A DNA stretch of 58,389 nucleotides from NCBI GenBank assembly GCA_944383195.1, contig CALWOP010000177.1, positions 1 through 58,389 of the forward strand, read 5' to 3'. This document shows positions 52,017 to 57,976 of this stretch, in pieces. Under the pieces are notes generated by a model that saw only the letters and a list, made by a program, of their open reading frames with translations, ran no database searches and was not told the origin of the DNA. Position 1 is the stretch's first letter, and each line of letters begins with the position of its first letter. Both the position numbers and the translations under genes were made by a program. This DNA comes from an uncultured Oscillospiraceae bacterium (GTDB lineage Bacteria > Bacillota > Clostridia > Oscillospirales > Oscillospiraceae).

Positions 52017-52042
52017 AGGGCGGGGTGAAATATCCCCGCCCT
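52017..52042 (+). promoter_or_regulatory. Intercistronic hairpin before the AUA-start gene
   Basis: AGGGCGGGG and CCCCGCCCT with a loop of about 8 nt; no U tract. It lies in the gap before the non-canonical start at 52068. A similar hairpin (CGGGATAG..CTATCCCG) is at 52471-52498, before the start at 52518. Confidence 0.55.
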
Positions 52043-52067
52043 ACTAAATAAGAAAAGGGGTGATACC

Positions 52068-52466
52068 ATAAGTAGCAGAATTACGGATGCCGAGCGTATC
52101 GCAAGGTATAAGGGCTTGAACCTATCCCCGCAAGAGGAAAAGGATTTACTTGCCTATGATAAAGCCGTAGAGGCTGGAGAGCGGACGCAGTATGACCTCC
52201 CTCCGGATAAGGCAAAAGTAGCGCAGAAATTCGCCCATGCGGGAACACGGAAAGCGCCCACCGCCTACAAGTTTACGCCCCGGCAGAGAAAGCCCAACGC
52301 AACTAAAGGGGGCATTATCGCAGAGCTTGCGGAGTTTCTGGAAAAGAATAGTCAGTTTTCCATTGTAAACCTGCAAGTCACCAACAAGGAACGGCAGATA
52401 GCCTTTTCTATTGGTGAGGACAGTTTCGAGTTGACGCTTGTGCAAAAGCGAAAACCGAAGAAATAA
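52068..52466 (+). CDS. Small protein apparently starting at ATA
   Basis: A 132-aa protein. The frame is clearly coding upstream of TTG 52116 (SSRITDAERIARYKGLNLSP) and the only codon at the right distance from AAAAGGGGTGAT is ATA 52068; no in-frame ATG, GTG or TTG lies upstream. The rest is charged, with PPDKAKVAQKFAHAG and basic FTPRQRKPNATKGG. No family recognised. The same pattern occurs in the next gene. Confidence 0.65.
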   Translation: MSSRITDAERIARYKGLNLSPQEEKDLLAYDKAVEAGERTQYDLPPDKAKVAQKFAHAGTRKAPTAYKFTPRQRKPNATKGGIIAELAEFLEKNSQFSIVNLQVTNKERQIAFSIGEDSFELTLVQKRKPKK

Positions 52467-52517
52467 CCGGGATAGGCGGGATACCGTCTATCCCGCCTCC
52501 CAAAAGGAAGTGATACT

Positions 52518-52865
52518 ATCCGCCGTGAGAAAGAGTTTCTGTATGTGGGGCATTATGTGGACACAAAAGGCCGTTATATCCTGAAAATAGGAACAACAAA
52601 CGACCTAAAGCGCAGAGCCGCAGAGCATACAAGGAATTACAAGAAAACCCGTGAGTTTACCATGCCGGAAAACTCCTGTTTTGTCTATGATTGGTGGCGT
52701 CCTCTTTCCAAGTATAATACTTTGAGATATGAGGACGCAAACCGGGCAAGATGGCAAGATATGGGAATTGGGCGTTTCATCAGGAACGATAGATTTTTCT
52801 GTGAGAAAAAGCCCGACATGGTAACAATTACCATTCGCAAAACCTATACTATCCCGCTGGTGTAA
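52518..52865 (+). CDS. T5orf172/GIY-YIG-like protein apparently starting at ATC
   Basis: A 115-aa protein. The frame reads RREKEFLYVGHYVDTKGRYI before GTG 52545, and AAAGGAAGTGATACT lies just upstream of ATC 52518, the only possible start at that distance. The centre, RYILKIGTTNDLKRRAAEHT, is the KIGxTxDLxRRxxxH core of T5orf172/GIY-YIG-like domains. It may bind or cut DNA. It ends in a terminator stem. Confidence 0.7.
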   Translation: MRREKEFLYVGHYVDTKGRYILKIGTTNDLKRRAAEHTRNYKKTREFTMPENSCFVYDWWRPLSKYNTLRYEDANRARWQDMGIGRFIRNDRFFCEKKPDMVTITIRKTYTIPLV

Positions 52866-52881
52866 GCCAGCGGGATTTTTT
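52853..52881 (+). terminator. Intrinsic terminator
   Basis: CCCGCTGG-TGTAAG-CCAGCGGG followed by ATTTTTTCG; the TAA is in the loop. Confidence 0.85.
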
Positions 52882-52906
52882 CGTCATTTTGCACAAAAGC
52901 CCTGGG

Positions 52907-53023
52907 CGGCGCGTTTGCGGTTGCAACGCGCCGAATTTTTCGTTTACTAGCAATTTCAACAATTTTGGTTTGAAAATTTGTGCAACTTGACGACTTGACT
53001 TTCTCCTGAAATTATGGTATCAT
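52907..53023 (+). promoter_or_regulatory. Promoter module 6
   Basis: GC hairpin 52907-52933: CGGCGCGT, 11-nt loop, ACGCGCCG, then AATTTTTC. Imperfect repeat TTTCAACAATTTT..AATTTGTGCAA, 52953-52985. Promoter TTGACT (52995-53000), 17 bp, ATGG then TATCAT (53018-53023). Confidence 0.8.
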
Positions 53024-53048
53024 TTAACCATGGAAAGGAAGTGAGAAG

Positions 53049-53294
53049 ATGAAGAATATTGATTTTTCCGCTATGAGTCTTGAGGAGCTGGAACATTTAA
53101 GCGCTACCGCCTATAAGGAAGTTGCTCTCCGAAAACAGAAAATGCAGGAAAAAGAATGGAGGGACCTTGTTCAGAACATTAAAAATTATGTAAACAAGTA
53201 TGGAGAAATTACTGTAACTGTTTTTAATGATGAATATGTTCTCCATGATAGTATGGATTTTTCCAGCCCTGGAGAAATCATAGACGAAAACTAA
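53049..53294 (+). CDS. Small helical protein, unknown function
   Basis: An 81-aa protein (MKNIDFSAMSLEELEHLSAT) after GGAAAGGAAG. A long charged helix (ALRKQKMQEKEWRDLVQNIK) then a beta segment. It recalls the dimerisation part of H-NS-like proteins, but no DNA-binding tail is seen. Function unknown. Confidence 0.65.
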   Translation: MKNIDFSAMSLEELEHLSATAYKEVALRKQKMQEKEWRDLVQNIKNYVNKYGEITVTVFNDEYVLHDSMDFSSPGEIIDEN

Positions 53295-53320
53295 GAGAGG
53301 CTTCGGCCTCTCTTTTTTTT
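53293..53320 (+). terminator. Intrinsic terminator with UUCG loop
   Basis: AGAGAGGC-TTCG-GCCTCTCT followed by eight or more T. Confidence 0.9.
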
Positions 53321-54082
53321 TATACTTATTTAGGCTTGCCGGGCCGGTCGCGGGCGACTTCGGCCCGAGTTTCACCGATCGGACCATAGCGCAAAATTTT
53401 CATAGCAACTTGGCCATACCGCAACTTCATAGCGAATCTCCCGAAATCCCGATCCATACCGCCCTCTAATAGAACGCCGATCGGCCCTACCTGCACCAAT
53501 TCAAAATGCCGATTTTCTATGCTTCCTTAATCTTATTCATTTTTCTACTATTTCCATATATACAATTAACAAGAGCAAAGTTGTTGCTAAGAAAAACTTA
53601 GTCGCATAAGAATTGCGGACGCCCAACCGATCGGTTTATCTGGGGTCCGCAACTTTGACTAATTATACCATATTTAATTATTATTGTCAAATTCCGCAAT
53701 AAATCTCCTTTTTCTACTCAAAAATCTAGAATTTTTCTACAAAAAGCTCGTTAAACCGATCGGTCCGCAATCCATTTCCTCTTATTTTCCTCTTGATATA
53801 GCGAAAAATCATGAAAAAATGCGCGTTTTTCTAACAAAATTAATTAAAAACAAGCAAAATTTGCCGAGTTTTTAACAATTTGAATTCAGAATCATCTCAT
53901 TAAAACTTCTATATATACAGCTAACAATAGCAAAGTTGTTGCTAAGAGAATGAAATAGAAACGACTTTTCCTTACGCTCCTGCGGCGCCGATCGGTTTTC
54001 CTAGCATAAATCTCTACTAGACAATATTAAAAATATATATTATAATATATACAGAAGATAAGAAAAGGAGTAGTCGACTACA
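53321..54082 (+). other. AT-rich non-coding region with CCGATCGG palindromes and a direct repeat
   Basis: No convincing gene. Module-type GC hairpin at 53340-53367 (CGGGCCG..CGGCCCG) without the rest of the module. CCGATCGG occurs at 53375, 53477, 53627, 53756 and 53988 (and again at 54677). A direct repeat, ATATATACA followed closely by AGCAAAGTTGTTGCTAAG, occurs at 53556-53592 and 53911-53947; it contains the hairpin AGCAA-AGTTG-TTGCT. Long A/T tracts lie between. Candidate replication, packaging or regulator-binding region. Confidence 0.55.
54018..54046 (+). promoter_or_regulatory. Promoter for the 54083 gene
   Basis: TAGACA (54018-54023), 17 bp, TATAAT (54041-54046) in a very A/T-rich stretch; AAAAGGAG lies before ATG 54083. 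Confidence 0.65.
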
Positions 54083-54550
54083 ATGAATTATGAAGATATG
54101 ATTCGCGATGCAATTAATGCAGGCACTTCCCCTGAGGATATTGCAAAGAGTTTTACTGATGCTTTCAATAAGGTGCAGAAGGAGACCACTAGCAAGCAGC
54201 TTGAGCGAGATAATCTAATTGACGAGATGTATGATATTTTCATCGACAATGTTGACGCAGAGGATTATGATGTAAAGGACATTGGTCGTCTGGCCGCAAT
54301 TATCTATGCTAATCGTCACCCTGAGTGGAGCGCTAAGGATATTAAGGAGTATGCTGACCAGATGAATCAGTCTGCCGCTTTTGCTGCAAAGCTGGTTGGT
54401 GTTGATGACCTTGATACTGGCCTTAGTATTCTTGAGGATGAAATCAAGAGCCAGATCAGTAAGGCTTTGCGGAAGCCTACCTCTGAGGAGATTGATGTCA
54501 AGCCTTCTGATGAGGATATTGTAAAGAAGTTTCTTAATGGACTTCGATAA
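54083..54550 (+). CDS. Strongly expressed helical acidic protein
   Basis: A 155-aa protein (MNYEDMIRDAINAGTSPEDI) with repeated codon choice (GAG, AAG, CTT, GTT) as in abundant proteins. Mostly helical; ends DEDIVKKFLNGLR. No TAG. It stands alone between its promoter and a strong terminator, within the CCGATCGG region. Function unknown; a DNA-associated or inhibitor role would be a guess. Confidence 0.7.
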   Translation: MNYEDMIRDAINAGTSPEDIAKSFTDAFNKVQKETTSKQLERDNLIDEMYDIFIDNVDAEDYDVKDIGRLAAIIYANRHPEWSAKDIKEYADQMNQSAAFAAKLVGVDDLDTGLSILEDEIKSQISKALRKPTSEEIDVKPSDEDIVKKFLNGLR

Positions 54551-54570
54551 TTAAACAAGAGGAAGAAGAT

Positions 54571-54609
54571 TGGGAGATACTACTAGCCGGATATCTCCCA
54601 ATTTTTTTT
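54571..54609 (+). terminator. Intrinsic terminator
   Basis: TGGGAGATA and TATCTCCCA pair across a 12-nt loop and are followed by ATTTTTTTT. Confidence 0.88.
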
Positions 54610-54717
54610 ATATTATAATTGCGGGAGCTAGGGTTAACGATCGGTGTAACGAGTAGAGTAGGATGGTTACCTAGACCCGATCGGCACCCAACTCTCTCAT
54701 TTTCCTATCCTTCTGCT

Positions 54718-55008
54718 TCAATAATCTTCTAACCTTACTATTTTAGAAGGATCATCTACTACTATCCAAATAGTATCCTTGTTTAACTCCTCTATCCTGC
54801 TCATCAAGTTATAAACTCTTCTTTTCTTTTCTCTTTCATTTTTCAATTCGATTTTTCTAAAACCTTCTTCTAGCTTTTCAATTCGTTCTTCTAATTCATT
54901 TATTCCTAAGCCCTCTTCTAAAGAAACGAAAGCGTTCACAGAATCATTAGTTATAGTCAAACTTTCTCCGGTTGTCATATATGGATAATATCCGTTTCTC
55001 TCCATCAT
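54718..55008 (-). CDS. Coiled-coil protein
   Basis: A 96-aa protein (MMERNGYYPYMTTGESLTIT) with a long coiled coil in the middle (INELEERIEKLEEGFRKIEL) and the tail NLMSRIEELNKDTIWIVVDD. It overlaps the upstream gene by 62 nt in another frame. The paired NLMxRIxEx motif in both genes suggests a common origin. Confidence 0.65.
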   Translation of the reverse strand: MMERNGYYPYMTTGESLTITNDSVNAFVSLEEGLGINELEERIEKLEEGFRKIELKNEREKKRRVYNLMSRIEELNKDTIWIVVDDPSKIVRLEDY

Positions 55009-55375
55009 GATTAATCTCTCCTATTCTCTCCATAAGATTATAGATATTTCTACTCTTCTTTTTCTTTTCTTCTAAACAAGAGCGAAGTTGTTGAACTTCT
55101 GCGGAAAGCTCTGTTATAGAGTTCTCTAAATCTTGAGTATCAACATTTATAGCTATCTTTCCATAGCTTCTATCTATAAAAGCTCTTCCTCTACCTTCTA
55201 TAATTAAATTATTATCTACCCACTCTCTTAATTTATCATCAAACTTATTCTTTACAAAATATACCTTACCTTCTTCTACATCATCCTTAATATAAAGCAA
55301 TAATGGTTCATACTAATTTAATCCACTATCCATGAAATGATAATTCTCTACCTTTATCGGCTTAAATACTTCCAT
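54947..55375 (-). CDS. Coiled-coil protein with one TAG
   Basis: A 142-aa protein from ATG 55375 (GGAGG upstream) to TAA before 54947; one TAG (SGLNQYEPLL). The body has a beta-rich N-terminus (KVYFVKNKFDDKLREWVDNN) and a coiled coil (NSITELSAEVQQLRSCLEEK), then YNLMERIGEINHDGEK. It resembles its downstream neighbour in the C-terminal coil. Unknown function. Confidence 0.65.
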
Positions 55376-55389
55376 ACTTTAATCCTCCA

Positions 55390-55470
55390 TTAAACAATAT
55401 CTTCGTCAATATTTTTATGAACTTCGTAAAAATCGTAGTCCTTCATTTTAAAATTACATATATGGGACAT
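55390..55470 (-). CDS. Very small ORF
   Basis: A 26-codon ORF (MSHICNFKMKDYDFYEVHKN) with AAAGGAG before ATG 55470, overlapping the end of the GIY-YIG gene by 17 nt. It may be translated, but its size makes this uncertain. Confidence 0.4.
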   Translation of the reverse strand: MSHICNFKMKDYDFYEVHKNIDEDIV

Positions 55471-55825
55471 TTACTCCTTTATAATTAAATCTAGGTTTAA
55501 ACTAATTTATATAATATTCTTCATAAGAACTTAATTCATCATCCCTACATTCCTACAATACAGAAAACTATATATCCTCTCTATGAGCATCTATAAAACA
55601 ATACATAGCTAAAGACTTGCATCTATTACAGTTTCCATCTTCTTTTACAATCTCTTTAATTATACTTTGCACTTTATTGGGAGCATTATGAGATTTCAAT
55701 CTTGATTGAATATTTCTACTCTAGCCTATATATATTACCTAATCTTGATATAATAAAGCATAAATACCACATTTAGCTTTAAATTTCTTTCTATCTTCTT
55801 TACTATTTAACAAAAATAATTCCAT
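55454..55825 (-). CDS. GIY-YIG endonuclease
   Basis: A 123-aa protein from ATG 55825 to TAA 55454-55456. CGIYALLYQDQVIYIGQSRN is the GIY-YIG signature; the Gln residues in YQDQ and IYIGQS include TAG codons, at a position where the family often has Gln. Then IQSRLKSH (Arg of the active site), a C-x2-C pair and SSYEEYYINQFKPRFNYKG with the Glu and Asn. Five TAGs in all. A mobile or intron-type nuclease, or a phage defence/repair enzyme. Confidence 0.85.
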
Positions 55826-55901
55826 ATAAAGCCCCTCTCTTTTTTAAATCAAGGTCAAAGTGGTGGCCCATTAGGGCCGCCTAAGCAACAACCGCTTTTT
55901 G

Positions 55902-56222
55902 GAAACGATGAAATCGTTGGAAAAACGCTGTTGTTGCGTTGAGAAATATATATATTACGCCTCAACGGCTGTTGAGACAACGTTGATTTCTGTTGAAAAA
56001 AGTGTTGAAACAACGTTGATTATGCAATTTTAATTAGTTTTTTAAATAAAATTACCAATTCTTTCCGTTGATACGATCGTTCGTATCAACAAAATCTCAA
56101 CACTTTTCCAACAAAGATCGCAACGGGGTCTCAACGTTTTAAAAATCAAATTTAACTGTTGTATCAACGTTGTGTTTTGTTGTTACAACGTTTTTCTACG
56201 TTGTCTCAACGTTGAGACGCCG
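55902..56222. repeat. Iteron array of CAACGTTGA-type elements
   Basis: Repeats built on CAACGTTG with TCTCAAC/GAGAC or TATCAAC flanks occur at about 55989-56005 (GAGACAACGTTGATT), 56010-56022, 56066-56092 (GTTGATACGATCGTTCGTATCAAC palindrome region), 56130-56140, 56160-56172, 56184-56192 and 56196-56220. The lower part is non-coding; the upper part codes for the repeated C-terminus of the adjacent gene. It resembles a phage replication origin with initiator-binding iterons. Confidence 0.65.
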
Positions 56223-56603
56223 ATTTTTCCAAGCCTCATAACCTCTAATAGTAGCATCACTAACCCCTATTATTTCAGCAATTTGTTTACTTGTATATTC
56301 TGGATTTTCTCTTAAAAGCTCCCTAACTTTCTCTTCTCTCTTTTCTCTACTTTTATTTCTACCAGCATTACCTTTCGCAAATTCATTTTCTTTTTCTACC
56401 ATTCTTTTATTCATTAAATCAATCTAGTCTTTAATAAAACTAAATGCCATATCAACCGCCTAGTCTCCAGTAACTTGAACTTCTTCCCCATACATCCAAT
56501 ATCTAACAATAAGATAATAAATCTCTTTTTCTTGCTCTGGAGTAAATCTACTACATTTTTCAAACCAATGAGCTTGAAGAGTAATTTTATCTTTCACTAT
56601 CAT
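56139..56603 (-). CDS. Likely replication initiator/organiser (DUF6291-like with C-terminal HTH)
   Basis: A 154-aa protein from ATG 56603 (AGGAGG upstream) to TAA 56139-56141, with TAGs at 56460 and 56196 read as Gln. N-terminal part: ITLQAHWFEKCSRFTPEQEK and GEEVQVTGDQAVDMAFSFIK, DQIDLMNKRM, similar to the DUF6291/replisome-organiser type. C-terminal HTH: NPEYTSKQIAEIIGVSDATI. After the second TAG the tail contains NVETT, NVVTT and NVDTT, encoded by the CAACGTTG iterons. It probably binds the repeats next to it. Confidence 0.7.
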
Positions 56604-56769
56604 TCGCCTCCTATACAATAGAAGCGAATGCTTCATTAAGTTCATTGGTATTTTCAAAAATCCAACAATTAAACTACGGATATTTTGGATTTGGCATCAT
56701 CGAGATAGGAATAAATCCTCTTTCAACCAACTATTCCATAATCCGCAAAGAATACACAATTTTGTTCAT
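56587..56769 (-). CDS. DUF5659-like small protein
   Basis: A 60-aa protein from ATG 56769, overlapping the next gene by 17 nt, with three TAGs. It reads MNKIVYSLRIMEQLVERGFI, PNPKYPQFNCWIFENTNELN and EAFASI: the pattern of DUF5659-type small phage proteins. Translation coupling with the initiator-like gene is likely. Confidence 0.65.
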
Positions 56770-56786
56770 TAGTTCTTTGATCTCCT

Positions 56787-56927
56787 TTACTTTTTGTTCT
56801 AATCTTTAAAATACTAGTCAAGAGCAATCCTAATCAAACCAGAAATGGTCATGCCCTTGTCCTTACAATATTTCTAAAGTTTCTCTTTCTCTTCTTCTGA
56901 AACTCTCATAGCAATTTGCGTAGCCAT
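56787..56927 (-). CDS. Ribbon-helix-helix (CopG/Arc-like) DNA-binding protein
   Basis: A 46-aa protein with the RHH pattern: beta strand MATQIAMRVS, helix EEEKEKLQKYCKDKG, turn MTISG, helix LIRIALDQYFKDQNKK. Three Gln are TAG codons. Such dimers repress their own promoter; a palindrome overlaps the promoter just upstream. First gene of this minus-strand operon. Confidence 0.78.
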
Positions 56928-56958
56928 TCTATCACCGCCTTCATTTATCTTCAAAAAT

Positions 56959-57009
56959 ATTATAGCATAATTATTCCTCTTTGTCCAACTTTTTTATATT
57001 TTTTGGACA
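56959..57009 (-). promoter_or_regulatory. Promoter and operator of the RHH-initiator operon
   Basis: Minus strand: TGGACA (56982-56987), 17 bp, TATAAT (56959-56964). The -35 is part of TGTCCAA (56982-56988), which is complementary to TTGGACA (57003-57009) across an A/T-rich spacer. A likely RHH binding site. Confidence 0.65.
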
Positions 57010-57155
57010 TGAAGCGCTTCGTACATATGAAATTTTACCTCAATTTTTTACCCTTTCTGTTATTTCAATCTTTGTGCGGGATTGCCAATTTTCTTACCTA
57101 AAAAATTGCCAATCCGCATCCTAAACCGTACTTTTCGTTTACCTTCAACATCCTT

Positions 57156-57184
57156 TTGCATTATAACATTAAAAATGATATAAT
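57156..57184 (+). promoter_or_regulatory. Promoter for the 57219 gene and DGR target
   Basis: TTGCAT (57156-57161), 17 bp with TGA at its end, TATAAT (57179-57184); GAAAGGAAG follows at 57201. Confidence 0.75.
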
Positions 57185-57218
57185 AAATATAGAAAGAATA
57201 AGAAAGGAAGTTATGTAA

Positions 57219-57410
57219 ATGGATATGCCTTTCCTCGCATATACAGGTTCTTTTGAACTCGCAGCCAGAGAACTTGCAAGGACTCCCTCAGCAAACGAGA
57301 ATTATGAACTCCAAGACCTTATCTGCCGCAAATATGGAGTTTTTCTCGATAACTTAACAGATGACGAAGTCAATATGCTTTCTCGAATGGTTGAAGAGTA
57401 TGCTAATTAA
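57219..57410 (+). CDS. Small protein upstream of the DGR target
   Basis: A 63-aa protein (MDMPFLAYTGSFELAARELA) with a helical C-terminal half (LDNLTDDEVNMLSRMVEEYA). RBS GAAAGGAAG; its stop lies 16 nt before the target gene. It could be expressed with the variable protein. No family recognised. Confidence 0.65.
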   Translation: MDMPFLAYTGSFELAARELARTPSANENYELQDLICRKYGVFLDNLTDDEVNMLSRMVEEYAN

Positions 57411-57426
57411 AGAAAGGAAGAATAGA

Positions 57427-57972
57427 ATGATTGGAGATATTATTACCGTAAAAGGAGTAAAATGCGTCGTCCTTGACAAAATTAATGGTAATCCCTTCGT
57501 CATTGCTCTTGATTTAGACATCGAATCTCCCTTCGGAAATTCTAATAACTATAAAAAGAGTGAGTTGCGGAAGCGCGTCGAATCTTGGTTTAAAGATACT
57601 GGTATCAAGGCTATTGCCCGTGATGTCGACTTAACCGCTATGGACGGATATAAAGGATATGGAGCGCTCAATGCTATTATCGCCCCTCTCACTTTCGACG
57701 AATACCGTAAGTATAATCATATTCTAACTCCTCATATCAAGAATTGGTTCTGGCTTGTTACACCTTGGGGATCTCCTGAGAAAGATAATTGGGCCTCGAA
57801 CTACGTTTGCTTTGTCGACCACGGTGGGTCTGCGAGCTACGACTACTACAGCACCGGCGGCGGGCTCGCGCCGGCTTTTATTCTCGATAGAAACCAGTGT
57901 TTTAATAAGTCTCTTAGTGATTTTACCAACGACGAACTTATTGCCGAGCTTAACAAGAGACTGAAGGTGTAA
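57427..57972 (+). CDS. DGR target protein (DUF6273/C-type-lectin-like) with variable repeat
   Basis: A 181-aa protein. ATG 57427 follows GAAAGGAAG; the longer frame from 57361 overlaps the upstream gene. N-terminal residues (MIGDIITVKGVKCVVLDKIN) and NWFWLVTPWGSPEKDNWASN, then GGGLAPAFILDRNQCF, fit the DUF6273-type lectin fold used by many gut DGR targets: W-G boxes framing a ligand-binding surface. The variable repeat 57796-57874 codes for the region SNYVCFVDHGGSASYDYYST, whose codons are changed only at A positions of the TR. The protein probably decorates the virion or binds ligands. Confidence 0.88.
   Translation: MIGDIITVKGVKCVVLDKINGNPFVIALDLDIESPFGNSNNYKKSELRKRVESWFKDTGIKAIARDVDLTAMDGYKGYGALNAIIAPLTFDEYRKYNHILTPHIKNWFWLVTPWGSPEKDNWASNYVCFVDHGGSASYDYYSTGGGLAPAFILDRNQCFNKSLSDFTNDELIAELNKRLKV
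57796..57874 (+). repeat. DGR variable repeat (VR)
   Basis: A 79-nt copy of the template repeat at 661-739, with 16 changes, all at template adenines (to G, T or C). Ends in the invariant GGGCTCGCGCCGG. The reading frame puts the changes at codon positions 1 and 2 of AAC codons. Confidence 0.93.
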
Positions 57973-57976
57973 ACCT

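Noticed and set aside
55902..56222. CRISPR array
   Set aside because: The repeats are short, variable in spacing and direction, and partly coding; they fit iterons better.
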